Of a stretch of DNA of 64,000 bases, positions 10,981-22,377 are shown one piece after another. The notes under the pieces are model-generated. The model searched no databases. It saw nothing but the letters and a program-made list of their open reading frames with translations, and was not told where the DNA came from. The position numbers and the translations under genes are program-made. This DNA comes from Ryuthela nishihirai (Eukaryota; Arthropoda; Arachnida; Araneae; Heptathelidae), in contig JAWZYU010000027.1 in assembly GCA_038380435.1 (NCBI GenBank), positions 5,453,156 to 5,517,155 on the forward strand, given 5' to 3'. How positions within the stretch are numbered: position 1 is the stretch's first letter; every line of letters starts with the position of its first letter.

Positions 10981-13900
10981 TCATATTTGATACATATTAA
11001 CATGTATCTCAAACATATTAAAAATCATAGTTAACAAAATATTCGTTTTTTTCCTGTTACATAATTTTTTCATCGTTTTGTAGTGACCATACAAAAGGGT
11101 GTCATAACCATTTTCTAAAATATATCTTTTATCATCAAATGGTGACAGACCAAGTTTTACACCTTTCACTGTATGAAGATGATGGTTGCTACTTTGAATC
11201 CTTCTCTAATCTACTCGACAAGGTGATTTGTTTATCAAGCAGTCTCTGTGATCCTTGTGACGAAGGGTTCTTTTTGCGATGTATTTGGGGACTCCTTTCC
11301 CCGTCTTCTTCTCCTCTTGTAAACTTAGAATAGAATACATTTTTGAACGAAGGCCTGCAAATTTTTTGACAGGTACTTCTGAAAGTTCATCTTTCATTTT
11401 ACCTAGTACCTTTTTATTAAACGTACTATGCAAAACATGATCTATGTGATAGTCGGACGTATCGAAATGATCTATGTCCACTTTCATATCGGCAAACACG
11501 TCCTTGGTTTGAAGCTCGTAGCACAGTGAATCTGTATCAGTGAACAATAATTTAGCTTTTTCTCCATATTTTGGACTAATATAGTCATAATGAAAGCTAT
11601 ACATCAATATTTTACTAATATCTAGAATACTGAATCCAGCATAAACAGGCCTGTAGAGTTTCAATTTAGTTTGCTTTGATTGTACACATGCGAGGTCGTT
11701 GTCAAAAAAAAAAAAAAAAAACCGATGGGCTTGGAAAGGCCGCCGTCCGTCGGATGGGACGTTAAGCCGTGGCCCCGTGTGCGGGAGAGCCATACCCTGT
11801 GCACGTTAAAGAACACGCTGGATGGCCTTGACGGGAGGCTACCATCTGTCTCCCAACAGCTGTTCCAGTGGGTCCCCTCCCCCAACCTTCTCTGAGCCTT
11901 CGGGGTCCATGTGACCTGGCCATTTAGCCTATGGTGTGCAAAAAAGTGCCGCTCAGAGGTAAAACAACCCAACCCAACTCGTTGTCAAAAACGCGAAAAG
12001 CGTGAAAAGCAGGTGATGCTACGAGTTTACATACTCTCTTTGGGTTCTGAGTCAATTCAATTTTCACTCGATTTCTCAAATTTTCCATCGTTTTTCCAAG
12101 CACAGCATTATTCATCAATTTGAACAAATCCTTCTCGAAGTCGTTTCTAGCGTTCTTCCGCTGATCCGTATTAAATTCTATATATGGTTTTAGCCAGCAA
12201 GACTTTTTAAATTCTAAAACGTGATGTATTTTCTTCAGCTGCATACCGAATGCTAAATATTGTTTCATATTACGGTAATGAGGGACATATTTTTCCTTCG
12301 AATATAGATTTGGGGCTAATTTCACGATTGTATTTATTCCAAGGCTTTGGGCAACCTCTTGACAATATGGTGATAGCATACCGTTGGTAATCTGTAGTTT
12401 CTCAGGGGCTAGTGGATAATCATTATGCTTGTCGTGTAGTGAAAATGGATAATCTAAATCAACTTTCAATATATATACCCTTTATTCGAATCATCTGCAA
12501 CTGTGGTAATATTTCTTTTTTATTAAGCCATCGAAAATCGCTTTGAGGGTGACTTTGCCCATTCATAAAGATTGTTGGCATCATAGTACATAATGTATTT
12601 AGAGGGTAACTGAGGATTATAGGTATCTAAATACCTGTTGTTTGCAGTGCTAAAATGATTGCATATCACTGAAATTCCTCCTCGTATGCCTTTTTCCAGG
12701 AAAAGGTACATTGTAGGGTCTGTTATCAACTCTAAATTAATATTTGTCATCTTCAGGTATGCTTGCCAGGCTAGTCCAGGAGCTGTGTAAACATGACAGG
12801 GATCAATTTCGTAGTATCAGATACATAGTTTTCTGAAATTCTCAAACACATCAGCTAAGAGGAGTACGTCGATCTTCAGATACAAGTCGTGATGTTGGCC
12901 TAAATTTTTTATGTCGAAAGAGTCCATACTTTCATTACATGGATATAGTCTTCTTCCCCTAGTGCCTCTTCTGTTAGCTGATTGTAAAAAGCTTCACGTG
13001 GAGGTAATAACGTTTCTTCAAACTTTTCGCTGCTGTCAATGTAATCGTAGGGGTAAACTCCTTTTCTCAAAACCAGCTGTAGCCGTAAAGTTTCAACATG
13101 TTCCTTTAAAATATGGAATTCTTCTACTGATAAATTATGGAGTAGCTTCTCAAGAGCTGCACTTCAAAATTGATAGGAATCTATGAAATTCGGAGTTCCA
13201 AAGAAGAATGCTGTTTGTTTTTCCATGTTATTCCTCCAATCTTCTTATTTTTGATCATACCGATTCCTTGCATAATAGGATGGCTGTCATATCCCTTTAA
13301 GTTATGAAATATAACAGGAATCTTATTTGTGAGCTTAAAATTGAGATTACACGCATTATGAGCGGATTCTCGGAATTTGCCGTTAAATGATCGTGATCTC
13401 TCACGCGATCTGGTCCCAGAACATCTTTGCATATGTGACAATTGATAGCGTTGTGAAATGATTCCTCTTCGTGATTTGAAAGTTGCATTGGTTTGATCTC
13501 CGAGAGTAAATTTTTATATCGTTTTCTTCTTTAAGCAGACATTCCAAAAATTCTTTTACCACATTAGGACATCTATAAACTATTGGAGGTTTTTGACTGC
13601 AGTCGTCAGGTCCGACAACAAGATATGCAAATACACAGGGTTCATGATTTGCGTGATAGTGGTGTGAGATTTTGCAGGGTTAGGCATACAACTGTCCACT
13701 TTCACTAGGAATGATTCAAAGTCGGCGTAAATCACGTAAGAAACGGGCTGTTGGAACTTGAAATTTGTGAATTTCAGCCATTTCTCCTCTTCAGTTGGAA
13801 ACTACTCTCTGGGGTCCATGTTCTTGACAATAGGGAACATGATCCTTCAAAAGTGATTCATTTGTGAAACGGTGAAGGAAGTAATCACAGTAGAAAGCCT

Positions 13901-14657
13901 GTCATTTATGTTTGGTGAGAGGACTGAGAAGTCTACTCATATTCTTGATGGAGCAATAATGCTGCTTTTCATCATCTGATAACAGAAGGAGATTTGCGTG
14001 CGCTTTAAATCTGAATGGTGTGATGTAGAGCGGGAACACTTCTTTCTCGTATCCAAAAACATTGAGAGAAATGTTCATTTTTTCGAATTTAGATATTTGA
14101 TTTATTGTTACAGGGAAAATTAGACCAGATGTATTTAATTTTTCTTCTAAATGTATATAGTTGTTTGGACGTTATGGAATATCTGTTGTAGGATACAAAG
14201 TGGTTAAAACGGACCATACAAAACATTTTTGGTCAGAATTGCATACATTGACAATAGCGTGTTTTAATAGTAATTCTCTTGGAGTAGGGACATAACTAGA
14301 CCCTGCAAGAGGGATATATTTTCCAGTGTTCATTTCAGCGTGGAGTACGGCATCCAGTATCCATTCACTATGTGCACCTTCAAATTCTTCGAATGAGATC
14401 TTTATCTTCTTACACGCTGAATCCAGTTCTCTGTTTATGGATGATGTAGGAAGATTTGTGATACAGCTGCTTCGGAAAAATGGTGTGCAGTTCTCGAAGG
14501 TAGAAAGGGAAACTTTTTGCCTGAAGCGCATTTGCACTGCAAGGCACCATTTAATGCTACCTTTCGAGATCAATTCTTCTTTCAGATGAGTTAGGAGTGA
14601 CTCCCGCGAGGATTCAAGGAAAAAGCTGAGGTCAACAGATGTTTCTACCGTTGCCAT
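10981..14657 (-). pseudogene. Protein-primed-type B DNA polymerase, gene 1 (DNA_pol_B_2), broken
   Basis: Replicative family B polymerase of the Polinton/adintovirus/linear-plasmid type. The ATG at 14,657 opens a 161-codon N-terminal part with the conserved NVCNSDQKCFVWSVL motif. After frameshifts, YADFESF (exonuclease motif I) lies near 13,720, a Cys/His segment with RDHDHLT near 13,400, and IFHNLKGYDSH (exonuclease II) near 13,300. Polymerase motif A (MYYDANNLY) is near 12,580, motif B (KLMNNAVLGKTMEN) near 12,100 and motif C (LLFTDTDSL) near 11,545. The C-terminal LSPFDDKRYIL is near 11,140. Multiple stops and frameshifts are present, and a SINE sits between motifs B and C. It is clearly diverged from gene 2, so a separate lineage. 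Upstream of the ATG no virus-like partners remain. Confidence 0.9.
11709..11978 (+). mobile_element. tRNA-derived SINE family 1, 5'-truncated, inside pPolB gene 1
   Basis: Body and 3' end of SINE family 1 (ending AAAACAACCCAACCCAAC) without the tRNA-like head. It is flanked by the target-site duplication TCGTTGTCAAAAA at 11,696-11,708 and 11,979-11,991. The left junction carries a run of 18 A where the target has five. It splits the polymerase gene between motifs B and C, so it arrived after the gene integrated. Confidence 0.9.
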
Positions 14658-14680
14658 CAGCTTTATGTGTTGACAGGGTC

Positions 14681-14745
14681 CTTTTCATTTCTTCTGTAAA
14701 CTGACAGGGGTAAACTGACTTTTCATTTCTTCTGTAAACTGACAG
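14681..14745. repeat. Short direct repeat (38-base spacing)
   Basis: TTTTCATTTCTTCTGTAAAC plus TGACAGG occurs twice, starting near 14,681 and 14,719, immediately left of the chimeric Tc1 unit. It is a local duplication that may relate to how that unit arrived. Confidence 0.7.
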
Positions 14746-15069
14746 GCTGCAACCCCTTGCTTCTCAGGGGACAAATCAATGAGACCGCTGGACCAGCCCC
14801 CACAAACCTATCCGCAGTCCCTAGACAGGCCCCCTCCACCGGGGGTCACAAGACATCTGAACTCCAGAGAGCCAGCGATCTGAACCCAACTTCTCAGAGG
14901 CACGGTAAGCCCACTCGACAAGGAGGTCCCACTCCAGGGGGGAGTGAGGATGGACAGGTAACCATTGGCGTTCAAGGACCCATCCAGTGGTACCAGCGGA
15001 CCCAGGTCATACCAGGAAAACATCCCCCAGATATGCACACTGCCACCGCCGTCCTGTACTTAAATGGCA
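14744..15069 (-). repeat. Chimeric Tc1-transposase unit, copy 1
   Basis: 326 bases nearly identical to 54,958-55,283 (two mismatches noticed). The right half, read on the minus strand, encodes a Tc1-like transposase piece (FSWYDLGPLVPLDGSLNANG). The left half is unrelated proline-rich-coding sequence of unknown origin. The internal junction (after YLSIL in the transposase frame) is the same in both copies, so the chimera formed once and was then copied. Confidence 0.85.
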
Positions 15070-15149
15070 TACATTATGAAGCAGTGACTTTGAAAATAAC
15101 TGATTTATACTACACGAGGACGTCGACAACTATCACTATTGGCTTCTAA

Positions 15150-15430
15150 CAGTTGAAAAAATCAGGGAGACGCAGCAACATAGAACTGTCACTGTCAACG
15201 CCTGACAACAGAATGAGGATTCTGACTGATTGATGTCGTTTTTATACTAGAAGAAGGACTATCCCACAGAAACTGATTTAAAAGACTGTCCCGCAGTAAA
15301 TAAAAACGAAAAAATGCTATTTTTTTAAATGGAAAAAAAATTAAAAGAAAAACAGTGAAAAGAAAAAAATCTTTGAATTAAAAATAAATTATTCGAAATT
15401 ATGTAAATTATTGAGGGGAAATATGTATTG
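15150..15430. other. AT-rich spacer, nothing recognised
   Basis: A- and T-rich run with no open frame of note, between the chimeric unit and the LINE relic. Confidence 0.4.
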
Positions 15431-15711
15431 GTGACCTTTATGGGTGACAAAAAAAGACCCGTCTCCGCTTTAGAACACAGGGAGGCGGGTCCCATAGGAT
15501 TAACATTGACCCGCCTCTTTTCCAGAACCCCCATTATCCTCCTACTCAGGTAGCTGTGTCTGATCTATCCTGGAACCAAAAATGTTTCTTTCGCTTAAGC
15601 CATGTGTCTTGTAGGAGAATGACATCTGGGTTATGTTCTCTAAAACGAAAGTAAAACAACTCTTTTTGAGCTGTAATACTATGAATATTCCACTGTAGTA
15701 TCTTGACAGCC
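15431..15711 (-). pseudogene. LINE ORF2 start (endonuclease N-terminus), truncated
   Basis: Minus-strand ATG at 15,711 starts MAVKILQWNIHSI, the standard opening of a Jockey/I-type APE endonuclease, followed by PDVILLQDTWLK. In the family the usual residues are QETWLK, so the catalytic Glu is Asp here. Two in-frame stops follow near 15,545. The match fades at about 15,431, so nearly all of ORF2 is missing. Confidence 0.8.
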
Positions 15712-15929
15712 ATAAGAACAAAAAAAAAATAAAAGTAGAAGAAAGAGACAAACAGGAAACTAAATCAAACCAGTCTGTATGACTTTTCGCAATTTTCGAT
15801 CTCCTTGTTTAACTAAAGAAGATGATTTAAGTTTAGTAGAGGTTGAAGTGGTATATTTTTCAATTGAAGTACTCGTAAGAAAATCTCATGCAGTTAGTTT
15901 GGTGATTTTTTCTTAACAGTCACCTTGGA

Positions 15930-16610
15930 GATTGCATCATATGATGAAGGATTGACAGTTAGCTTCGCTAGTTGCGAAATGTGGTCGTTTGTTGTTGACT
16001 TCCTGTTCTTGGAAGAATCTAGGTGAACAGCAGGAAAAATTGCATTGGTGGTAGATGTAGAAGTTAATTTCTACATCTACCACCAAAGGACGTTGACTGT
16101 TGATTTTGAAATTCTTTGAAATGGTCGACATAAGACGTTCTTCCATATGGGGAAGAGCTTTGTTAAAGCATTCAGTGAATATAGTTTTAAAAAATGTCAT
16201 AAATTCTGAAGTACAGAATTCAGATATTGAACTTGATTGATAAGACTGTGAACGAACTACTGATGCGTATGTTTGAGATTTCCCCACTATAGCAGAACGA
16301 GCTTCCTAATAAGAGACATGATTAGAAGCTTTATATCGAAGAAACTTCTCCTCCTGACTCCACTAAGCGCAAGTTTTATCCCCTGTACGTTGTGCTACAG
16401 AACAAAGGCAGCATTTGAGAACAATTGCTGTGAAAGAAGATGTTTCATGTTCATCACTGCAAATTGTACATCGAATTATACTATGGGATTTCTTCTAAAA
16501 ACGGCCGAAACGTTGACGATTGCTGCAAGAGTTGGGTCGATCAATAAATTGCGACGAATGTTGAATTTTCCACCACAATTTAGCTTCTAAGGGACAGCGA
16601 AGTCCGATGA
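15930..16610 (-). pseudogene. LINE ORF1 (gag-like) relic upstream of the ORF2 stub
   Basis: Minus strand. Near 16,470 a zinc-knuckle-like series (RCTICSDEHETSS, then KCCLCS and a later Cys) is followed by the ORF1 signature YKASNHVSY.EARSAIVGKSQTYASVV at about 16,250-16,340. A frame then continues to about 15,940. Stops interrupt it (for example after GDKTCA and within SY.EAR). Order and strand (ORF1 then ORF2 stub) are those of a Jockey/I-like LINE. Confidence 0.7.
16045..16086. repeat. Perfect 18-bp hairpin
   Basis: TTGGTGGTAGATGTAGAA at 16,045-16,062 is perfectly inverted at 16,069-16,086 around a 6-base loop. It lies inside the ORF1 relic. This looks like a recent foldback duplication rather than a functional signal. 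Confidence 0.9.
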
Positions 16611-16746
16611 CAGTAGTTAAAACACTAGTTGAGGGACTTAATATTGTTAGCAGACCACCATATGAAACGGCACAATTCTAACACTGAGTGATTATCACGT
16701 CTAAGTTCTGGCTGTAATTCCTCTAGTGTAATGGAGCTCTCTATAA

Positions 16747-16832
16747 AAACGATTTGGTTGTCCTGACTGGGATTCGAACCCAGGTCTTCCATAAGCATGC
16801 CGGGCGTTTTAACTGCTAGACCACTGAGTAAC
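16747..16832 (-). mobile_element. tRNA-like SINE head
   Basis: The reverse strand carries an A-box-like segment (TTACTCAGTGGTCTAGCAG) and a good B box (GGTTCGAATCCC) at tRNA spacing. Pairing of the acceptor arms is poor and the anticodon arm is irregular, so it is taken as a tRNA-derived SINE. A partial echo of its end (GGTTGTC.TGACTGGGA) occurs at about 16,967. Confidence 0.5.
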
Positions 16833-17133
16833 TGACCAACTTTCCAACTAAGTGGCATATAAGATTTCCTGTTTGATTCACTATTTGCGCCATCTATTTA
16901 GTAATAAATTATCACAGGAAAAGTCTTGTAGACAAGGAAACACTTGAAAAAATGAGTTGAAAAAAATTGGTTGTCTTGACTGGGAGAGAGATATAGAGAG
17001 CACTCTGTATTTCGTAGCAAGAATTTAGTAGTCAAAAGTTCAGTAAGTAATGTATCTCTACTAGCACAGTTAACAGAGTATTCACTGTTAAGAGTTCTTT
17101 AGCACATAGTGCTGTTGTTGTACATATGATAAG

Positions 17134-17523
17134 TTGGGTTGGGTTGTTTTACTTCTGAGTGGCACTTTTTTTCACACCATGGGCTAAATGGCCACGTCAC
17201 ATGGACCCCGAAGGCTCAGAGAAGGTTGGGGGAGGGGACCCACTGGAACAGCTGTTGGGAGACAGATGGTAGCCTCCCGTCAAGGCCATCCAGCGTGTTC
17301 TTTAACGTGCACAGGGTATGGCTCTCCCGCACACGGGGCCACGGCTTAACGTCCCATCCGACGGACGGCGGCCTTTCCAAGCCCATCGGTGTCCCCTACT
17401 GACCGTGGGCAGGGCGGGGAATTTTTGCGGAGATAAATCTCAACGCTGACCCAGCTGGGACTCGAACCTGGGAACTACAGATTACGAGCCTGGCGCGCTA
17501 CCGACTGAGCCACCCCCGCCCCG
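17134..17523 (-). mobile_element. tRNA-derived SINE family 1, full length
   Basis: 390 bases between perfect target-site duplications CATATGATAAG at 17,123-17,133 and 17,524-17,534. On the minus strand it begins with the tRNA-like head (A box TGGCTCAGTCGG, B box GGTTCGAGTCC, anticodon-loop-like CTCGTAA). It then has the conserved ~300-base body and ends in a CAACCCAACCCAA tail. Protein-looking frames across it are not genes. Confidence 0.95.
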
Positions 17524-17984
17524 CATATGATAAGATGTTTATCACGAGTGACTCGCATGGACTTGAATATCCGCTGGCGAAGTAAGACAATCAGAAATTT
17601 CTCTTTTCATTCTCGTGGCTTCGAAGCTGGAATTGGTGACGATATTCCTTTGAACTTTATAAAGAATTGATTGTGCCTTTGTCATGTGCAATAGAAATAA
17701 CCTCTTCATAGGAATGTGGAAGCCCTGAGGGAGCAGATGCAAGTTATTATCTTCAGACGTTTAACAGTCTTCTGCTTCCGCTATGTGCAGCAGAAATGTG
17801 AAGTAAGATATCAAGTCAAATCGACTTGTATTAATAAACAAATAATAAAGCTTTAATGTTCTTTCTAAATTAAAAGCTAACATAAAAAAGTTCACTTAAT
17901 GTAGAATTTATCGGAAATATGAAGTTTAACAAAGAGGAATTACAAAACAACGATAAGCTTAAAGAACCCCGCGGAGCACCAGAA

Positions 17985-18560
17985 ACAGACAACCGCACAG
18001 GTGCATGCTAATTTGAATGTCCAATCTTCAAATTCCCTTTTCCATGCCATTGCTTCAGTACGTTCTTAAGTTTATTAGAAAAAAAAGGTTTTATATTTTG
18101 TCAGTCCTTTTATAATATCCACGTACCAATAACGAATAGCCACCAAACTGTTATATCTAGATGACCATCGAATCAAACAAATCTTTTTCAGCTGCTGATT
18201 TTAAGTACATCAGAAACTGACCTTAATTCCACTAATATTGTTCTTTTTTAATTTTGTCCGAAACATACATAGGCTATTTACAATTATTTCGTAGAAAGGT
18301 TTTTAATTTTGAAATCTCTATTACACGGTCATTAAGGGTAAGGTTTAAATAATGATCAGCATCAATGAACATATTCAGATAAAGTTCTTTCTTGGAGATC
18401 ATGGCTTGTACTATCAAATAATACCCTCTCATGTTTGCAGCCCCATTACATCCTTGTCCACGACATTTCTTCACGTTAAGGCCCTTCTTTATATATAATA
18501 AAATCAACTATCTGTTTCTCTGAGCAAAAAGGAGATTGATCAATGCAGGCTGAAATCCCA
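17985..18560 (-). pseudogene. hAT-like (ZMYM1/DUF4371-type) transposase fragment
   Basis: Minus strand near 18,500-18,420 reads GLNVKKCRGQGCNGAANMRG, matching the hAT/ZMYM family signature in which RGQGYDGA.NMSG is followed by a VQA..I motif, also seen here. Further on, near 18,190-18,130 in another frame, ICLIRWSSRYNSLVAIRYWY matches the family's downstream TRWSSR..AL motif. Frameshifts and stops separate the pieces, and both ends are missing. It is a dead DNA-transposon or domesticated-transposase relic. Confidence 0.75.
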
Positions 18561-19550
18561 AAAAACACCTCTTTAATTGTACTTGAAAGGCATTTTCATT
18601 ATTGGCGGAGGATGAAATTTTCACGTAGCGACAAATGAAACTTTAACTCTTCAGTAATAAAGTATCACAAAATTATCAGGAATCGGGCACCCAAGCTGCC
18701 GCATGTGGTGGTAGCAATATTACTATCGTCATACGTATATGGTAATTTAAATATTGCCTGGTCTAGTTCCTCTACTGGAGAAAAAGTAAGGTTGGCCAAC
18801 CTTTTTTGGTAACAGGTCATAAGTTAATTATTGGCTCATACACATAATATACTGTTATTTATTGTCAGTTTCTTTCGAGAGATGACACTAGAAATGGACA
18901 GCCCTTAAATAAGAATGAAATATCCACCAGTCAAGCCAACAACATATGACCTGCGGGAACAATTTTGGACAAGCCTGTCTTAGAGAGCTGAGTTCTATGA
19001 CTTATCTATGGTGACATTTGCAAAAAAAAACACGCTTTTTTTTAATATTTGGAGATCTAAAACGTGAATGTATGTTGCCATAACATATGCGTTATCTATT
19101 GATTGCTTTCGGAGTTGCTTGTCATTGAATCACATTCAATTGAAACAGATTTTTTTCATTGAAGGTAGGTTGATTAGAAATAGGATAATCAGTTGATCGC
19201 AAAACTGGATTGCGTTTCCAGCGATAGCAACAGCCCCAAGATCTGCTATGTGATCAGTCGCAACTACTGTTAAGTCAAACATGTGGCAGCCAACTTTTTA
19301 ATTAACTCGTATCTGATGAACACCTGTTATAAACTATGTATTGTGCAATCACCAAGTATCTCGGAGATAGGAATCTTAATTGACTTCTCAGGAAACACAT
19401 TTACCCATGTTTCCTACGCCTGATATTTTATAACAGAATTATCACTAACGTTCACGAGATTGTGTTTATAACATACAAAGTGAACTAAGTTGTTTGGATC
19501 ACAAGTATATTTCTTCTTTCTATTTCCCCTTCTATTGCAGTCACCCCCTC
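18561..19550. other. No gene recognised
   Basis: AT-rich sequence with stops in all frames. No repeat shared with the rest of the window was noticed. Confidence 0.35.
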
Positions 19551-19786
19551 TTAGTAGTAGCATAAATGACAGTTGTGGGCCAGTAAATGGGTCCAAAGAA
19601 TTCTGTGAAAACGCATGGGGAAAGTTATGGGGGATGAGGGAAAAAGTATGTTTCATGTGGTTTTTTGTGAAAATATGTGTGAAAATTGGAAAAAACGGGG
19701 GTGTTTTTTAGCATGTGAAAAACTAATTTAAGTGTTTTTTTTTAAAGATGAGGATTAAATTAATTTGTGAATTAGTTTAAATGGGA

Positions 19787-20527
19787 GTGGATGACTGGAG
19801 AAGAGTGGTTCAGTGGGTGAGTGGGTGAGTGGGGAAGAGTGGGTCAGTGGATGATTGGAGAAGAGTGGGTTAGTGGTTGACTTGAGAAGAGTGGCTCAGT
19901 AGATGGCTGGAGAAGAGTGGGGGAGAAGAGTGGCACAGTGGTTGATTGGAGAAGAATGGGTCAGTGGTTGAATGGAGAAGAGTGGCATAGTGGGTGATTG
20001 GAGAAGAGTGGGTTAGTTGGTTGACTGGAGAAGAGTGGCATAGTGGGTGATTGGAGAAGAGTGGGTTAGTTGGTTGAGTGGAGAAGAGTGGCTCAGTAGA
20101 TGGCTGGAGAAGAGTGGATTAGAGTGGGGGAAGAGTGGTGGAGAAGAGTGGCTCAGTGGTTGAGTGGGGAAGAGTGGCTCAGTGGGTGAGTGGAAAAGAG
20201 TGTCAGAGTAGTAGCATAAATGACATTTATGGGCCAATGTTAAAGTATAGGGAATGCCATGTTAACCTATGGGAGACTTTTTTAAGATGAGGTTTATATT
20301 AATTTCTGTCTGGTTTTTTGTGAGAGATGTGTTCAGTGGTTGACTGGAGAAGAGTGCCACAGTGGGTGACCGGAGAAGAGTGGGTTAGTTGGTTGACTGG
20401 AGAAGAGTGGCTCAGTAGATGGCTGGAGAAGAGTGGGTTTGACTGGAGAAGAGTGGTGGAGAAGAGCGGCTCAGTGGTTGACTGGAGAAGAGTGGGTCAG
20501 TGGATGAGTGGGGGAAGAGTTGCAGAG
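19787..20527 (+). repeat. Minisatellite, 26-27-bp unit (left arm)
   Basis: Degenerate units of the form CTGGAGAAGAGTGG followed by CTCAGTGG or TTAGTTGG and a short TGA-containing linker. There are two blocks, 19,787-20,210 and 20,330-20,527, separated by a copy of the subterminal block (TAGTAGCATAAATGAC...TATGGGAGAC). Trp/Arg-rich frames here are artefacts of the repeat. Confidence 0.9.
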
Positions 20528-21119
20528 TAGTAGCATAAATGACAGTTCTGGGCCAATGTTAAAGTACAGAGAATCCCATGTTAAACTATGGGAGACTTTT
20601 TTAAAGATGAGGTTTAAAATAATTTGTGTCTGGTTTTTTGTGAGAGATGTGTGAAAAATTAAAAATAACGGGGGTGTTTTTTATATCATGTGAAAAAAGT
20701 AATTTAAGTTTTATTTTTAAAGATGAGTTTAAATTAAATTGTGAAATAGTTTAAAATGAATTAGGTTGAAAGGAGAGTTGTATGTATATGAGAAAAAATG
20801 ATGTGGTTTGTTGTGTTATCGTACACCTCAATGGATTATTCGTTTGTAAAAAGCCATGCAAATCGGTGTTAGTGTGGTTTTTTGGGGAAAATATGTGAAA
20901 ATCAGAAAAAAAACAGGGTGCTTCATGTGAAAAAGAGTAATTTAAATTTTTTGGGGGCAGACGAAAAGAAATTTGCTTAGCTAATTTTTCAGAAAAATGA
21001 GGTGTGTGTGTGAAAGAGAGAGAAAAAAATGATGTGATTTGTTGATAATACACCTGGTTTGTTGATAATAATCTGGTTGTATGATAATACACGGATTATA
21101 CGGTTGTAAAAAGAGCCAA

Positions 21120-22360
21120 TTCGACAGGTTAATTCTTTTTACAAAAGTTCAAATAACTTTTGATCTAATTATGCTACAGAGCTCATTCTGGTGTTGTTCA
21201 ATAATACTAAGCAGACACTATTTTCTGAACTGACCAGAATCGGGTTTGGACCCCTTACCTAGCCGAGAAAGTGGGGTTCGACCCTCTTAAATTTTATGAT
21301 CTCATAACTTGTAATCAAGCTACAGATTTGAAACTAATATTATTGGATTTCATTGTGGGTGTACTACACTTTGAACATGTGGGCATTGTTCTCGACCCCG
21401 TTACTTAAGGTCTTCTGGGTTGAAAACCTTTTGCATACCACACATTACGGATTCTCATTTAAGATTTCGAAACATTTTCGGTTTTTTCATCAACATCAGA
21501 TTCAACTACTGGAACTCATTTCGTTAATTCAACTGGAAACGGTGTTGGACCCGTTTCTAAGCATAGAAACTGGGTCGAACCCTCTTAAATTTGCATCCTT
21601 ATAACTCTGCTTCTAATTGAGCCACACATCTCAAACTAATGTCTTTAGATTCGGAAAGCACTATACGTTTAATGTATTGGAAGCAGTCTCGACCTGTTAG
21701 TTTTTGTTTTCTGGGTTCGACACTTTAAGATTTTGTCGAAACGTCCATTCTATTTGTGCTAGGAACTGGTTTTTAATAGCTGGGGTTTACCAAGTTCTAT
21801 AATCTGACGAAAGAAAAAAATCGGTCTGAAACCGTTTTCTATCGGACACAGTGGGTCGAACCCCTCTTTGCGGCTTCATAGCTCTGCTTCTAATAGAGCT
21901 ACAGAACTCAAACTAATGTGTTTCATTCGGCAAATACTATACGTTAAATGTATTGGTAGCGTCTCGACCCCATTAAGATTCGATACTTTTAGATTTTCTG
22001 TTACAATAACTTTTTTTTTAATCGAGGTACAAGATTGGGTTTAACATTGATAGTTATGATTTATCAAGTTCTCTAATCTGACGAAAAAAAATTAGTCCTG
22101 ACTCAATAAAAAGAAAAAATTTATTTGAGCTAGGTAAACTGCTGGGATATTTAATCCTTTGTCGCTTGTACGAAGTTGTTCTAAGCAGTTTATTACTCTT
22201 AATTTTATTACAAAGGATTTCAGACCATAGGATTTCACAGAAATTGAGTCGAGACCATTTAAATTTGAATCCCTGTGGTTCCTCTTCCAATTGAGAGAGA
22301 TAATAAACCCTGATTGTTAGCATTACTAAAGAATTACAAATTGGTACAATTTTCAAAATG
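21120..22360 (+). repeat. Satellite, ~280-297-bp unit, about four copies (left arm)
   Basis: A conserved core GGGTCGAACCCTCTTAAATTTG followed by AACT..GCTTCTAATTGAGC recurs near 21,271, 21,568, 21,848 and, more diverged, 22,235. The array lies directly downstream of pPolB gene 2 and is mirrored at 29,490-30,690. Confidence 0.8.
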
Positions 22361-22377
22361 TTTTTTTACATTTGTTT

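Noticed and set aside
17139..17402. Protein-coding gene of about 87 codons recurring at several loci
   Set aside because: It is the body of SINE family 1. The same frame appears only because the element is repeated.
20327..20530. Trp/Arg-rich protein
   Set aside because: Translation of the 26-27-bp minisatellite. No start context or conservation beyond the repeat.
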